A DNA stretch of 64,000 bases, taken from Pseudorhodobacter sp. PARRP1. GTDB taxonomy: Bacteria; Pseudomonadota; Alphaproteobacteria; Rhodobacterales; Rhodobacteraceae. The stretch's first letter is position 1; each line of letters begins with the position of its first letter. This document shows, piece by piece, positions 26,636 to 36,354 of this stretch. The stretch lies in NCBI GenBank assembly GCA_002256245.1, contig NKIU01000001.1, positions 62,001-126,000 of the forward strand. Reading direction: 5' to 3'. The translations under genes and the position numbers were made by a program. The notes below the pieces were generated by a model that searched no databases, had not been told where the DNA came from, and was given only the letters and a program-made list of their open reading frames with translations.

Positions 26636-27925
26636 TCAATGCGATAAGATAAACGAAGCGAAGCTGGGGCTGCAATTTGCGCACCAATCATTGGAAAATC
26701 CGGCAAGGGGTGCGGCAATAAGCGTAGGGCCGCGCCAGATTGCAGGCGTCACCAGCAGGGCATCGCGGGCGATACCAAGGCTGCGCCAGTCTTTGCAGGC
26801 GGCCAAACCTTCAACGCCAAGCGCACGGATGGTCAAACCGGGGGCATCGGGGCCGGAAAGGTGCCAGCGGTTGTCCCAAAGCTGATCGGTGGGGGATTCC
26901 AGGCCCGCCACGGCGCGCGGTTCGCGCAGAATTGTCAGCCGCGCGTCTTTGATGCGAAACCGACACCCGCCAAGCGTCGCATCGCGGCCCTGCAAAAGCG
27001 CTACGGCAAGCGTGTCGATTTTGTGCGCGCGGGGCGGATAATCGCCGCCCGACAGCCATTCAATCGCCGCCAACAGCAAGCGGCGGGTGATCTCACTGCT
27101 CTGTGTGTGCAGATCTTGCAGCGACATCTGCAAACTGCCCGCCGTCTCGTGGCCAATCCGGCTCCAACTGTCGGCCACAGCCGCAATCAGTCCGCGCTGC
27201 GCTGCCGCCAGATTGCCAACCGTCGCCGCCAGATTTTCAACGCTTACGCCCAAAGGCCGCAACGCCTGCAAGACTTTGCGGGCTTTCACGCGGGCAAAGC
27301 GGTCATTGTCGTTGCTGGGATCGTCGATCCAGCGCAGGCCGCGCTTGGTCAGAAAGTGGCGCAGATCGGCGCGGGTTTTCGCCAACAGCGGGCGAGAAAA
27401 CCGCACCCCCGCCTGCATCCAACTGGGCCGCATCCCGGTCAAGCCATCCAACCCCGCCTCACGCGCAAGACCCATCAGAAACGTCTCGGCCTGATCGTCG
27501 GCGGTGTGGGCCAGCAGCACTTGGCCGATGCCACGGCGCTGCGCCCAATCCGCGAGCAATCCATAGCGCGCGCGCCGGGCCTGATCTTGCAGGTTGCCCA
27601 CCACCGCGCCATGCTGCCACAGCAAGGTTTCATGCGGGATACCAAGGCCATGGCACATCCGCGCCACCTCGGCGGCCTCTTGCGCAGAGCCTTGGCGCAA
27701 ATCGTGGTCAACCGTGGCCGCACACAGCGAAAGCCGAAGGTGCGGCGCGGCAATCGCCAGCAGATGCAGCAACGCCACCGAGTCGCTGCCGCCAGACACC
27801 GCCACACCGATCACCCTGTTGGCGGCTTTGGCGTCGGACAGCAGCCCCCCAAAAATGAACAAATGGGCGTCTTCGCCCATTTGCATCGCCCAACCAAAAG
27901 GATTGTCAGGGCTTTCTGCCGTCAC
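26636..27925 (-). CDS. tilS: tRNA(Ile)-lysidine synthase
   Basis: A 429-aa enzyme that converts C34 of the CAU-anticodon isoleucine tRNA to lysidine with ATP and lysine, letting it read AUA. The PP-loop signature SGGSDS is near residue 42, followed by a conserved DHDLR and RRARYGLL region. The start is GTG 27925, which overlaps the ybgF stop by 4 bases (GTGA); the 30 codons upstream run inside ybgF. tilS downstream of ybgF and upstream of ftsH is the standard proteobacterial arrangement. Confidence 0.92.
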   Translation of the reverse strand: MTAESPDNPFGWAMQMGEDAHLFIFGGLLSDAKAANRVIGVAVSGGSDSVALLHLLAIAAPHLRLSLCAATVDHDLRQGSAQEAAEVARMCHGLGIPHETLLWQHGAVVGNLQDQARRARYGLLADWAQRRGIGQVLLAHTADDQAETFLMGLAREAGLDGLTGMRPSWMQAGVRFSRPLLAKTRADLRHFLTKRGLRWIDDPSNDNDRFARVKARKVLQALRPLGVSVENLAATVGNLAAAQRGLIAAVADSWSRIGHETAGSLQMSLQDLHTQSSEITRRLLLAAIEWLSGGDYPPRAHKIDTLAVALLQGRDATLGGCRFRIKDARLTILREPRAVAGLESPTDQLWDNRWHLSGPDAPGLTIRALGVEGLAACKDWRSLGIARDALLVTPAIWRGPTLIAAPLAGFSNDWCANCSPSFASFILSH

Positions 27926-28752
27926 TGGCACCCCAGCCCCTGCATCGACACTTGGGCGTTGGTGGCGTGAATCGTGCCCGGAAAGCGGTTGCCCACCTCG
28001 GCCAAGGTCACGCAAGCATCCGGGGTCTGGCCCAGGGTGCCCAAAGCCTGCCCCAGTTTCAGCAAGGATTCCGCCGCGAACGGGCCGTCGGGTTTACCCG
28101 AAAACGCCTCCAGATACGCCCGCGCCGAATTGGCGGTATCGCCCAGCTTGGCCAAAGCCTCGCCACGGTTGAAATTGGCTTCCTCGCTTAGTGGGCTGCC
28201 AGGATAGGATTGGGTAAAGGTCGCAAAGAGGTCCGCGGCGGCGCGAAAGTCACCTTGACCGAGCACCCCCTTGGCCCGGTCAAAATCGTTCTTCTCACCC
28301 ATTGCCAATTCCGGCGCATCCTCTGCCGGAGCAGGATCAGCCGCCGCAGCCGGGGCCGCAGCAGCAGGCGCTGCCGTGTCGCCGCCGCCCAGAACCGGGG
28401 TCTCCGGGATATTCGACGGATCACAACCCTCGGTCGCCTCGCACAGACGGAACTCGATATCGCCAATCCGGTTGGTGCCATCGCTGACCACGCGGTTGAC
28501 CTTCAGCTCGATCTCTTCGGTCTTGGCGGTGATCCGCGTCAGCGCGGCCTCGATCGCATCCATCCGCTGCAAGGCATCGCCGCCCGCAGCGCCGCTGGAC
28601 GCCGCACCCGACTGCACCAATTCGGCCTTCAAGCCATTGAAATCGGCCGACAACTTGGCCAATTCGGCCTGAAGGTCGGCAAGGGTCTGCGCCTTGTCCT
28701 GCGCAAACGCAGGAGAGGCAAGCAAAGCGGCACTCAGCAGCAGCCAACGCAT
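27922..28752 (-). CDS. ybgF: Tol-Pal system coordinator YbgF/CpoB
   Basis: A 276-aa periplasmic protein: signal peptide MRWLLLSAALLASPAFA, a coiled-coil region (LADLQAELAKLSADFNGL and following), a Pro/Ala linker (about 125-150), and C-terminal TPR repeats (FDRAKGVLGQGDFRAAADLF, YPGSPLSEEANFNRGEAL). In E. coli CpoB binds TolA and couples outer-membrane constriction to septal peptidoglycan synthesis. It follows pal after a hairpin at 28774-28801 that may reduce readthrough. Confidence 0.93.
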   Translation of the reverse strand: MRWLLLSAALLASPAFAQDKAQTLADLQAELAKLSADFNGLKAELVQSGAASSGAAGGDALQRMDAIEAALTRITAKTEEIELKVNRVVSDGTNRIGDIEFRLCEATEGCDPSNIPETPVLGGGDTAAPAAAAPAAAADPAPAEDAPELAMGEKNDFDRAKGVLGQGDFRAAADLFATFTQSYPGSPLSEEANFNRGEALAKLGDTANSARAYLEAFSGKPDGPFAAESLLKLGQALGTLGQTPDACVTLAEVGNRFPGTIHATNAQVSMQGLGCQ

Positions 28753-28773
28753 CTGATCAGTCTCCGTCTTTCG

Positions 28774-28801
28774 AAAATGGGGGGCCGCAGGTGCAGCCCC
28801 C
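28774..28801 (-). terminator. Attenuator-like hairpin between pal and ybgF
   Basis: GGGGGCCGCA (28780-28789) and TGCAGCCCCC (28792-28801) pair with one mismatch around GG. On the minus strand a short ATTTT run follows. It lies between pal (stop at 28810) and the ybgF start (28752), so it may act as a partial terminator setting a lower ybgF level. Confidence 0.5.
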
Positions 28802-28809
28802 GTGAAAGC

Positions 28810-29337
28810 TTACGCGCCTGCGCCCATCGACAGCACCGTCACAGCGCGGCGGTTTTTCGAATAGCAGGCCTCGTCCGAGCAGACTTCAATCGGGCGTTCC
28901 TTGCCGTAGGAAATCGTGCGCATCCGGCTGGGCGAGACACCTTGGCTGATCAGGAAATCCTGCACCGAAGCTGCACGACGCGCGCCAAGGGCAAGGTTGT
29001 ATTCGCGGGTGCCCTGCTCGTCGGCATGGCCTTCGATGATGATCGCGTAATCGGCGTTGGTCGCAAGCCACGACGCCTGCCCCGACAGAATGCCGCGCGC
29101 TTCCGGCGTCAGCGTCGATTGATCCACCGGAAACAGCACCCGGTCGCCAATCGACTGGTTGAAATACGCGATGGATTTCGGATTGCTCGGGTCGCCCAGA
29201 CCGTTGGTGTCAACATAGCCACCATTGCCGCCAGCGCCGCCATTGGCACCTGCGCCATCCTTGTAGCGGTTGGGGTTGTTACAGGCGGTCAGTGCAAGTG
29301 CGGCAACCAGCAAAATCGCTTTCGGAAGCAGGGTCAT
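28810..29337 (-). CDS. pal: Peptidoglycan-associated lipoprotein Pal
   Basis: A 175-aa outer-membrane lipoprotein. The signal peptide ends in the lipobox LTAC with the lipidated Cys at residue 19. A Gly/Asn-rich linker follows (about 25-50), then the OmpA-like peptidoglycan-binding domain (EGHADEQGTREYNLALGARRA, YGKERPIE). It anchors the outer membrane to peptidoglycan and binds TolB. The gene follows tolB by 99 bp on the same strand. Confidence 0.96.
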   Translation of the reverse strand: MTLLPKAILLVAALALTACNNPNRYKDGAGANGGAGGNGGYVDTNGLGDPSNPKSIAYFNQSIGDRVLFPVDQSTLTPEARGILSGQASWLATNADYAIIIEGHADEQGTREYNLALGARRAASVQDFLISQGVSPSRMRTISYGKERPIEVCSDEACYSKNRRAVTVLSMGAGA

Positions 29338-29436
29338 CAGGGTTTTATCCTTTTCTTATGGGCTCGAATTTGGCCCGTTATATCAGCTTTGCGCGGCCAA
29401 GGGAATCAGGCGCGCACCAAGATTTGTGTCAGCCCG

Positions 29437-30768
29437 TTACGGCAGCATCGGCGACCAGTTCGGATCAGACGCCGGGCCATCCGTCGGCACCGCCTTCAGG
29501 TTGCGCCCCGAGACATCGACCGACATCAGCCCCGCCTGACCACCCGCGCCAGCACCTTCGCGGGTGAACATGATCACCCGGCCATTCGGGGCCCAGGTCG
29601 GGCCTTCATCAAGGAACGACGCGGTCAGCAGGCGTTCTTCCGTGCCATCGGTCAGCATCGCGCCAATGTGGAAGCGGCCCTCGTTTTGTTTGGTGAACGC
29701 GATCATATCGCCGCGCGGGCTCCAGACCGGGGTGGAATAGCGCCCCTTGCCGCCAGAAATCCGCACGCCTTCGCCGCCACCTGCACCCATGATGTAAATC
29801 TGCTGGGTGCCCGAGCGGTCACTCTCGAACACGATCTTGCTGCCATCCGGGCTAAAGCTGGGCGAGGTTTCAATCGACGGCGAGTTGGTCAGTTGCGTCA
29901 TCGCCCCCGAGTTGATGTCCATCGAATAGATGTCCGAATTGCCGCCCTTTTCCAAGCTGAACACCACCGTGTTGCCATCGGGGCTAAAGCGCGGCGCGAA
30001 GGTCATCGTGCCAGGCACCTCGCCCAGGTTGCGGGTTTTCAGATTGCCGACGTTCATCACGTAAATCGCCGGAAAGCCCGAGGCGTAAGAGGTGAACAAA
30101 ATCCGGTCGCCCGTGGGCGAGAACCGCGGCGCCAGCACGATGCTGCTGCTGTCGGTCAGATATTTCACATTCGCGCCGTCGTAATCCATCACGCCAAGCC
30201 GTTTCTGGCGCTGGTTCTTCGGGCCACTTTCGGCGACATAGACCACGCGGCTGTCGAAATACGGGCCCTCGCCGGTGATGCGCGCATAGACCGCATCCGC
30301 CACCTTATGCGCCATCCGCCGCCAACTGCCCGGCGTGCCCGCAAATTGCAGACCTTCGCCGAGCGGCTGGCCAGAGGCCACGTCGAACAGGCGGAACTTC
30401 ACCACAATCCGGTCGCCGCCCGCCTGCACCGCCCCGGTGATCAGGGCTTGGGTGTTGATCGCCTGCCAATCCGGGTAGGACACCGGCGCGTCAAACGAGG
30501 TGATGTTGCTGATATAGGCGTCTTTCGGGGTCTCGATGAACAACCCCGTCCCCGCCAGATCCGCCGCCACCACGCGCGAGATATCGCGGGCATAATCCCC
30601 GGCCCCGCCCTCGTCGATGAAATCCGGCACCGCGAACGGCATCGGCTCGATCACCGGAGAGGTGATGTCGATGTTGATCTCGGCATGGGCGGCTGTGGTC
30701 AGGCCAAGCATGGTCAGGCTGGAAAGCCCGATCAGCAACGCGGCGGTCAGGGATGTGAATGGGCGCAT
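29437..30768 (-). CDS. tolB: Tol-Pal system beta-propeller protein TolB
   Basis: A 443-aa periplasmic protein: signal peptide ending TAAHA, N-terminal TolB domain, then six-bladed propeller repeats ([47 protein letters not shown]). It links Pal to TolA. ATG 30768 with GAGGAC upstream is chosen; the longer frame adds 37 residues before the signal peptide. A 107-bp gap separates it from tolA. Confidence 0.96.
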   Translation of the reverse strand: MRPFTSLTAALLIGLSSLTMLGLTTAAHAEINIDITSPVIEPMPFAVPDFIDEGGAGDYARDISRVVAADLAGTGLFIETPKDAYISNITSFDAPVSYPDWQAINTQALITGAVQAGGDRIVVKFRLFDVASGQPLGEGLQFAGTPGSWRRMAHKVADAVYARITGEGPYFDSRVVYVAESGPKNQRQKRLGVMDYDGANVKYLTDSSSIVLAPRFSPTGDRILFTSYASGFPAIYVMNVGNLKTRNLGEVPGTMTFAPRFSPDGNTVVFSLEKGGNSDIYSMDINSGAMTQLTNSPSIETSPSFSPDGSKIVFESDRSGTQQIYIMGAGGGEGVRISGGKGRYSTPVWSPRGDMIAFTKQNEGRFHIGAMLTDGTEERLLTASFLDEGPTWAPNGRVIMFTREGAGAGGQAGLMSVDVSGRNLKAVPTDGPASDPNWSPMLP

Positions 30769-30875
30769 CTTGTCCTCGTTTTTCAAGGGCGATTTTTGGG
30801 GCGAATAAGTTGGCCTGCTCTGGCCTTCTAAGTCTGCGGGTTTCCGGCGGGGTTTGCAGGGGAAAGATATGAAAC

Positions 30876-32117
30876 TCATCTCAGCCTCATGCCGCTTGCG
30901 TCAAAATTCAGGTTCATCACGTTCCATTCGGAATATTTGGCGGGGTCCAGATCGTAGCCCGCCTTGCCGCCACAGCCTTTCACACCGCGGATCACGGCGC
31001 GGCGGGCGGCTTCAAAGGCTTGGGCCGCAGCGGCATCGTCGCCGCCCGAGAAGGTGGTCATGGTGATGCCGTTGCTGTCAGGGGTGCCGTCTTCCTTCAT
31101 CTCGACCCGCAGGGTCAGCTTGATGCGCTGCGCTGCGGTGGAAAGCGTGCCGATGTTCCAGCATTGGTTGATCGAAACCCGCAGGCCTTCCTTTTCGCCT
31201 GCCGTCATCGGCGGGCCTTCGGGAATGTCGGTCTGGCCACCATCCTGCGCGGGGGCGTCGGTCGCGGCATCGGCCAACGCAGCCTCAAGCGCTGCCTTGT
31301 CGGCGGCTTCGGCATCGGCTTTGGCCTGCGCATCGGCTTTCGCCTTGGCCTCTTTGGCGGCTTTCGCATCGGCTTTCGCCTGCGCGTCGGCCTTGGCCTT
31401 GGCATCCTTCGCCGCCTGTTCGTCAATCGCCACCTGCGGGTCTTCCGTAGGCGTCTCGACGACAGGCTTGTCAGGCCGCGTCTGCGGGCGACGGCTGGAG
31501 GTTGGGGCGAGTTCGGGCGCGTCTTCCTTCACCGCATCGGGTTTGGTCTCTGCCGCAGAGTCCTGTGGTGATTCCGCGGGTTTGTTTTCTTCCACCGGCG
31601 GCTGATCGGTCGGTTGGTCCGTCACCTCGGGCGAGGGTTTGTCGGCCTCAACAGGCGTGTCCACCGTCTGCTCGACCGGCGTGTCGGTGATGCGCTTGGC
31701 GGGCTTGGGTTTCGGCTTTTTGTCAATCGTCGGCACCGGGATCGGCTGTTCTTCCTCGGCAATCGGGGCGATCGGGGGCGGAGCCTCAATCGGCTGCGGG
31801 TTATCCGAAACCGGAATATCCGGGCTTGGCTGCGCAGGGGCTGTTTCGGCAGGCGCCGCCTCAGGCTCAACTGGGGGCGGCGCTTCCACTTGCGGCTTGG
31901 GGCGGGCGGCGGGCTTCACCTCGGGCACAGGCGCGGGCGGCTTTTCCGATTTCGCCGCCGCGTCCTGCATGGCTTTCAGATCGGATTCCGACACCATCGA
32001 CACCTGCACGGAATCCGGCGGTGGCAATTCACGCGGCGCAAACAGCCAATCGCCCAGGACAACCCAGGTGATCACAACCGCATGACCGATACCGGAAAGG
32101 ATCTGGCTTTTGTCCAT
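30876..32117 (-). CDS. tolA: Tol-Pal system protein TolA
   Basis: A 413-aa energy-transducing protein. One N-terminal inner-membrane helix ([17 protein letters not shown], residues 10-26), a long Pro/Glu/Val-rich region (about 60-215), an Ala/Lys/Asp-rich helical stretch of [10 protein letters not shown]-type repeats (about 230-275), and a C-terminal domain that contacts TolB/Pal ([20 protein letters not shown]). It couples the TolQR motor to the outer membrane. The gene starts 6 bp after tolR. Confidence 0.93.
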   Translation of the reverse strand: MDKSQILSGIGHAVVITWVVLGDWLFAPRELPPPDSVQVSMVSESDLKAMQDAAAKSEKPPAPVPEVKPAARPKPQVEAPPPVEPEAAPAETAPAQPSPDIPVSDNPQPIEAPPPIAPIAEEEQPIPVPTIDKKPKPKPAKRITDTPVEQTVDTPVEADKPSPEVTDQPTDQPPVEENKPAESPQDSAAETKPDAVKEDAPELAPTSSRRPQTRPDKPVVETPTEDPQVAIDEQAAKDAKAKADAQAKADAKAAKEAKAKADAQAKADAEAADKAALEAALADAATDAPAQDGGQTDIPEGPPMTAGEKEGLRVSINQCWNIGTLSTAAQRIKLTLRVEMKEDGTPDSNGITMTTFSGGDDAAAAQAFEAARRAVIRGVKGCGGKAGYDLDPAKYSEWNVMNLNFDASGMRLR

Positions 32118-32123
32118 CGCGCG

Positions 32124-32588
32124 TCAGTTGCCGTCCATCTTCGGCCCGCCGGCATCGGTGACAAGCCCGATGTTGCTAAAGCCCCCCGCCGACAAGGCCC
32201 CCATCACCTCGGCCACGCGGGTGTAGGGCAGCGCACCATCGGCGCGCAGGAAAATCTTGTCAGATTTGCGTTGCGAGGCAATCGCTTGCAGCTTGGGGAT
32301 CAGATCGGCCTCGGCCACTTCCGAGGTCTGGATCATCACCAATCCGTCCGCCGTCAAGGAAACCGTCAACGGCTCCTCTTGCTCGGTCGGCAGGCTCGCC
32401 GCAGCCGTTTTCGGCAACTCCAGAGGCACGCCAACGGTCAGCATCGGCGCTGTCACCATGAAGATGATCAGCAGCACAAGCATCACATCGACAAACGGCG
32501 TGATGTTAATATCGGCCATCGCCGCCGAAGACCCCCTGCGCCGCCTGCGCCCACCGCCACCCGATTTCTTGACAACCCCCGCGCCCAT
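32124..32588 (-). CDS. tolR: Tol-Pal system protein TolR
   Basis: A 154-aa ExbD/TolR protein with a basic N-terminus (GGGGRRRRRG), one membrane helix with the motor aspartate (NITPFVDVMLVLLIIFMVTA, residues 29-48) and a periplasmic domain. ATG 32588 is used because it directly follows the tolQ stop and the longer frame overlaps tolQ heavily. It forms the proton-driven stator with TolQ. Confidence 0.95.
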   Translation of the reverse strand: MGAGVVKKSGGGGRRRRRGSSAAMADINITPFVDVMLVLLIIFMVTAPMLTVGVPLELPKTAAASLPTEQEEPLTVSLTADGLVMIQTSEVAEADLIPKLQAIASQRKSDKIFLRADGALPYTRVAEVMGALSAGGFSNIGLVTDAGGPKMDGN

Positions 32589-32589
32589 C

Positions 32590-33285
32590 TTACGCGTCCA
32601 ACTGGCGCGACAGGATGGTCGCAAACTCGTCGGCAAAGGCCTCATAACCGCTGGTGATATGCTCGCTATCGGCGTTCAGCTTGTTATAGAAGATAACCGC
32701 CGGGATAGCCGCAACCAGACCGATACCCGTCGCCATCAGCGCCTCGGCAATGCCGGGGGCCACCGTCGCAAGGTCGGTGTTTTTCGACGCCGCGATCTCG
32801 GTAAAGGCGTGCATGATGCCGTAAACCGTGCCGAACAGCCCGATGAAGGGGGCCGTCGCCCCCACCGTCGCCAAAAACGACAGGCCCTTGTTCAGCGCCT
32901 CGGCCTCACGCGCAATTGCCACATCCATGGCGCGGTCAATCCGCGCCTGCGCGCCTGCGATCAAGCCGCCATCCTGCCGGTGCGATCTGCGCCACTCCAG
33001 CATACCGGCGGCAAAAATCTTCTCGGAAGGCCCCTGCGGATCACCGCCGATCTTCTCGAAAAGCCCATCCAAAGGCTCGCCCGACCAGAACTCGCGGTCA
33101 AACACCGTCGCCTCGCCCCGCGATTTGCGAAACAGGATGTGTTTTTGAATGATGATCGACCATGACCAGAACGACATGACAATCAAGCACATCATCACGA
33201 GTTTCACCGTGAGGGTTGCGCGGAAAAATAGGGCCAGCATAGAGAAATCAATCTCTTGCGCCATACCGACGGCTTCAGTGTTCAT
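32590..33285 (-). CDS. tolQ: Tol-Pal system protein TolQ
   Basis: A 231-aa ExbB/TolQ/MotA-family inner-membrane protein with three helices: one near residue 20-45 (LVMMCLIVMSFWSWSIII) and a pair in the C-terminal half (VGATAPFIGLFGTVYGIM and ATGIGLVAAIPAVIFYN). The family GATAPFIGLFGTV signature is intact. ATG 33285 (MNTEAVGMAQEID) gives the usual length. A candidate promoter at 33332-33361 precedes it. Confidence 0.95.
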   Translation of the reverse strand: MNTEAVGMAQEIDFSMLALFFRATLTVKLVMMCLIVMSFWSWSIIIQKHILFRKSRGEATVFDREFWSGEPLDGLFEKIGGDPQGPSEKIFAAGMLEWRRSHRQDGGLIAGAQARIDRAMDVAIAREAEALNKGLSFLATVGATAPFIGLFGTVYGIMHAFTEIAASKNTDLATVAPGIAEALMATGIGLVAAIPAVIFYNKLNADSEHITSGYEAFADEFATILSRQLDA

Positions 33286-33331
33286 AACGCCTGCTCTTGT
33301 TATCACGGCTCTTTGGCCGCCTATTGCCCTA

Positions 33332-33361
33332 ATCTTAACAAGAATTGAACCCTAATGCCAA
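33332..33361 (-). promoter_or_regulatory. Candidate tolQRAB promoter
   Basis: On the minus strand TTGGCA (33361-33356) and TAAGAT (33337-33332) are spaced by 18 bp, about 47 bp upstream of the tolQ ATG. The 154-bp gap between ybgC and tolQ is otherwise empty, so tolQ probably has its own start in addition to readthrough from ybgC. Confidence 0.4.
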
Positions 33362-33439
33362 CACAATGGCGCGATTGCGGCAACAAACCGCCCCATATTT
33401 CAGGCGGCGTGAACGCCGCGCGCGCACGGTTGCAGCAAA

Positions 33440-33841
33440 TTAATGCAAGGCTGGCAAAAGCTTGGCGCGGATATCGGGCGGAATGCGCGCAGGCTGGCCA
33501 GTGTCGGTCAGGCAAACCAGTGTAACAAGGGCTACGAACAACGGCTCGCCCGCGCGCAGCACCTGCTGGCGCAACTCAATCCGCGCGCCCGTCACCGCCA
33601 GACATTCCGTCGCCACCGTCAAGGCATCATCAAACTTGGCGGGCCGCAGATAATCCGCCTCCACCCGGCGCACGGCAAAGACCAAACCCTGCGCGGCCTT
33701 CAGCGCCACCTGATCGACGCCCAAAGCCCGCACCCATTCGCTGCGCCCACGCTCGATGAATTTCAGGTAATTGGCGTAATAGACGATGCCCGCAAGGTCG
33801 GTATCCTCATAATACACCCGCAGATCAAACTGATGCATCAT
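33440..33841 (-). CDS. ybgC: Tol-Pal-associated acyl-CoA thioesterase YbgC
   Basis: A 133-aa hot-dog thioesterase with the YbgC active-site motif YYEDTDLAGIVYYANYLKFIERGR near the N-terminus (Asp in DTDLAG). Characterised homologs cleave short-chain or hydroxybenzoyl-like acyl-CoAs and associate with phospholipid synthesis proteins. The start ATG 33841 overlaps the end of the upstream DUF2161 gene by 17 bp, indicating coupling. It lies just ahead of tolQ as in most proteobacteria. Confidence 0.93.
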   Translation of the reverse strand: MMHQFDLRVYYEDTDLAGIVYYANYLKFIERGRSEWVRALGVDQVALKAAQGLVFAVRRVEADYLRPAKFDDALTVATECLAVTGARIELRQQVLRAGEPLFVALVTLVCLTDTGQPARIPPDIRAKLLPALH

Positions 33842-34505
33842 CGCCTCCAAGCCGCGCAATCTCGGCAGCCTCACGGACAATCGCCGCCTGCCCCTGCGGC
33901 GTCAAAGCATAAATCCCGACCGAGACGCGCTGAAACCAGCCATAGTGATCGGCCCGCATCAGATCGCCCGCCCGCGCCACACCTGCGGCCTTGGCCACCG
34001 CCGCCGCCTTCATCTCGCCCGCCGACAGCACCGCCAAACAGCGCAACGCATCCTGACGATAGGCCGTCACCCGCTTGATGCCCGTCGTGCCGCCAAGGTT
34101 CGGATCGCCGACCCGGCGCTCAAACTCGCGCAAAAGCCGCCCGGCGCGCGCGCTGTTCTTGCGCGGACTATACGGACCCGGGTCCAGATGCGCCTCTACC
34201 TGATCGCCCTTCACCGCAAGCAGACCCAAGCCCAGCCGCCGACACAACGCCACAATATCCTTGTAGCGCAGCTTCCAGCCCTTTTCCGTCACCGGAACCG
34301 CCAGATACACGTCATCAAACAGCGCCTGCCGTGCCACGCCCTGCATCACCAGCGCCAGCGAAAACGTCAGCTTCATCTCGACCACCACCGCAGGTTCATC
34401 CCCCCGCCGCGCCAGAATATCGCACGCGCCGATCTCGGCCTTCACCACATAGCCCTGCGCCTCCAGATAGGCTTTGAGGGCGGGGTAAAGATCGGCCTCT
34501 TTCAC
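33825..34505 (-). CDS. DUF2161 family PD-(D/E)XK-fold protein
   Basis: A 226-aa protein with a nuclease-fold core: ...CDILARRGDEPAVVVEMKLTFS (Asp near 28, Glu-x-Lys near 43-45), the PD-(D/E)XK metal triad layout of DUF2161, and a C-terminal winged-helix-like part (VAKAAGVARAGDLMRADHYGWFQRV). The family name is putative nuclease/phosphodiesterase; no activity is known to me. The start is GTG 34505 overlapping the stop of the upstream gene (GTGA). Its stop lies inside ybgC. It is an intruder between ruv and tol genes. Confidence 0.75.
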   Translation of the reverse strand: MKEADLYPALKAYLEAQGYVVKAEIGACDILARRGDEPAVVVEMKLTFSLALVMQGVARQALFDDVYLAVPVTEKGWKLRYKDIVALCRRLGLGLLAVKGDQVEAHLDPGPYSPRKNSARAGRLLREFERRVGDPNLGGTTGIKRVTAYRQDALRCLAVLSAGEMKAAAVAKAAGVARAGDLMRADHYGWFQRVSVGIYALTPQGQAAIVREAAEIARLGGDDASV

Positions 34506-35113
34506 AGCCGGGCCGCGATGCGCAAAGCATGCGCAGGATCGCGCGCCACCACCGGCATATGCGGCGCATAGACCGCGCGGATAATCCCCGCCACGTCGGG
34601 GCGCAGGATCACCCGATCTTCCACCCGCGCGAGCGGGGAAACCTCGGCAAATGCCTTATCCGACCACAGACAAATCACCTGCGCCGCCTGCGCCAAGGCC
34701 AAATCTTCCGCCGCAATCGCAGCCAAATGCGCGTCCATGCGCAGGAAAACAAACGCCGCCTTGATCGCGCCATCCGGGTCAAAGCGGAAAAACCGATACT
34801 GATTGGCCGCCGCCGCTTCCAGCCGCGCGCACAGTGGGGCGAGGTCCGGCACCAGCCGCTCAAGGTTCGGCACCTGCGGCAGTTCCGACCATTCGCGGAA
34901 GAAAAACACCATCAGGTTCGCGCCAAGCTCGGGGTCGGTCTCGGCCATCTTGTGCCCGGCAAGCGTCACCACGGCCTCAATCGCGCCCTTGACCACGCGC
35001 AAGGTCGCATCCTCAACGCCGAAAACCACCGGCACGAAGGGCCGCCCCCAACGCGCGCACAGATAGCTGCCGTCGCTGCGGGTGAAGAATGTCTGAACCT
35101 GTTCGGGCGTCAT
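34502..35113 (-). CDS. Unrecognised protein upstream of the DUF2161 gene
   Basis: A 203-aa soluble protein that I cannot assign. It contains YLCARWGRPFVPVVFGVED near the N-terminus, FFFREWSELPQVPNLERL in the middle and FRFDPDGAIKAAFVFLRMDAH, an alternation of beta strands and helices without membrane segments or signal peptide. A clean GGAGG site before ATG 35113 and GTGA coupling to the DUF2161 gene indicate a real, co-translated pair. Its position after ruvB but behind an inverted repeat suggests it starts a new transcript. Confidence 0.6.
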   Translation of the reverse strand: MTPEQVQTFFTRSDGSYLCARWGRPFVPVVFGVEDATLRVVKGAIEAVVTLAGHKMAETDPELGANLMVFFFREWSELPQVPNLERLVPDLAPLCARLEAAAANQYRFFRFDPDGAIKAAFVFLRMDAHLAAIAAEDLALAQAAQVICLWSDKAFAEVSPLARVEDRVILRPDVAGIIRAVYAPHMPVVARDPAHALRIAARL

Positions 35114-35195
35114 GCCGGCCTCCGTCTTGCAGCCACCCGATAACGCGGCTTGTGCCAAGGCTCAATCCTGCACCGCTGATCTGCCTGAAACCTGC

Positions 35196-35216
35196 GCCTC
35201 CGGCGGGGATATTTAG
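35196..35216. repeat. Rhodobacterales intergenic repeat, copy 2 (left arm)
   Basis: A 21-bp element beginning GCCTCCGGCGGGGATATTTA, perfectly inverted at 35264-35284 with 47 bp between. It is the same family as 13727-13758. The pair lies between the start of the unknown gene (35113) and the ruvB stop (35329), so it may end the ruvCAB transcript. Confidence 0.75.
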
Positions 35217-35263
35217 GCAGAGAGGATGACCAAAGAGCCCGGCTATGGCATTTCACCTGTTTT

Positions 35264-35284
35264 CTAAATATCCCCGCCGGAGGC
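35264..35284. repeat. Rhodobacterales intergenic repeat, copy 3 (right arm)
   Basis: Exact reverse complement of 35196-35216 over all 21 bases. Together they could form a large hairpin in RNA just downstream of ruvB. Confidence 0.75.
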
Positions 35285-35328
35285 TCCGCGATATCCGCAG
35301 GCCAGACGAATCGTGGCTTAACCGGACC

Positions 35329-36354
35329 CTAGCCCTCAAACAAATCCTGCTGCCCCGGAGGCTTCGGCGCATCCAAGCCCAAATGCCGCCAAGCCCGCGC
35401 CGCCAACATGCGGCCGCGCGGGGTGCGTTGCAGCAAGCCCTGTTGCAACAGGTAAGGCTCGATCACCTCCTCGACCGCATCGCGCGCCTCGGACAAAGCT
35501 GCGGCGATGGTTTCCACCCCCACCGGCCCGCCGCCGTAATGCTCGGCCAGCAGCATCAGATAACGGCGGTCCGCGCCATCAAGGCCGATTTCGTCCACCC
35601 CAAGCCGCGTCAGCGCCCGGTCGGCAATTGCCCGCGTCAGCCGCCCGTCGCCTTCGACCGTCACGAAATCCACTACGCGGCGCAGCAACCGCCCGGCGAT
35701 GCGGGGCGTGCCCCTTGCCCGTTTGGCGATCTCGCGCGTGCCGTCCGGATCAGACGGGATGCCCAGCAGGCGCGCGCCACGGGTGACGATCAGGTCCAAC
35801 TCGTCCTCGGTGTAAAACTGCAACCGGGTCGGGATGCCGAAGCGATCCCGCAGCGGCGTGGTCAGCAGCCCCAGCCTTGTCGTCGCCCCCACCAGCGTGA
35901 AGGGTTGCAGATCAATCCGCACCGTGCGCGCCGCGGGCCCCTCGCCGATCACCAGATCCAGCGCGAAATCCTCCATCGCGGGATACAAAACTTCCTCGAC
36001 CACCGGAGACAGCCGGTGAATCTCGTCGATGAACAGCACATCGCGCGGTTCCAGATTGGTCAGGATTGCCGCGAGGTCCCCCGGTTTCGCCAGCACCGGG
36101 CCGGAGGTCATGCGAAACCCCACCCCCAATTCGCGCGCCATGATCTGCGCGAGGGTGGTTTTGCCCAACCCCGGCGGGCCGTGAAACAGCGTGTGATCCA
36201 TCGACTCGCCGCGGATTTTCGCGGATTCGATAAACACCCGCAGGTTGGCGCGGGCCTCTTGCTGGCCGACGAAATCTTCCAGCACCTGCGGGCGCAGCGC
36301 GCGGTCAAGGTCTTCGGGCAGGGCTTCGGGGCGCAGATCGGGGTCGGATTTCAT
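35329..36354 (-). CDS. ruvB: Holliday junction branch-migration ATPase RuvB
   Basis: A 341-aa AAA+ motor of the RuvAB branch-migration complex. Walker [13 protein letters not shown] (about residue 60), Walker [11 protein letters not shown], sensor-type [18 protein letters not shown] and the C-terminal winged helix ([16 protein letters not shown]). Length is typical. Its ATG overlaps the ruvA stop by one base (TGATG), so ruvC-ruvA-ruvB are translated as one operon, likely induced by DNA damage through the box at 37604. Confidence 0.97.
   Translation of the reverse strand: MKSDPDLRPEALPEDLDRALRPQVLEDFVGQQEARANLRVFIESAKIRGESMDHTLFHGPPGLGKTTLAQIMARELGVGFRMTSGPVLAKPGDLAAILTNLEPRDVLFIDEIHRLSPVVEEVLYPAMEDFALDLVIGEGPAARTVRIDLQPFTLVGATTRLGLLTTPLRDRFGIPTRLQFYTEDELDLIVTRGARLLGIPSDPDGTREIAKRARGTPRIAGRLLRRVVDFVTVEGDGRLTRAIADRALTRLGVDEIGLDGADRRYLMLLAEHYGGGPVGVETIAAALSEARDAVEEVIEPYLLQQGLLQRTPRGRMLAARAWRHLGLDAPKPPGQQDLFEG

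Noticed and set aside
28210-30831. 873-aa plus-strand frame opposite ybgF, pal and tolB
   Set aside because: It spans three certain genes in antisense and has no motif; it is a codon-bias shadow.
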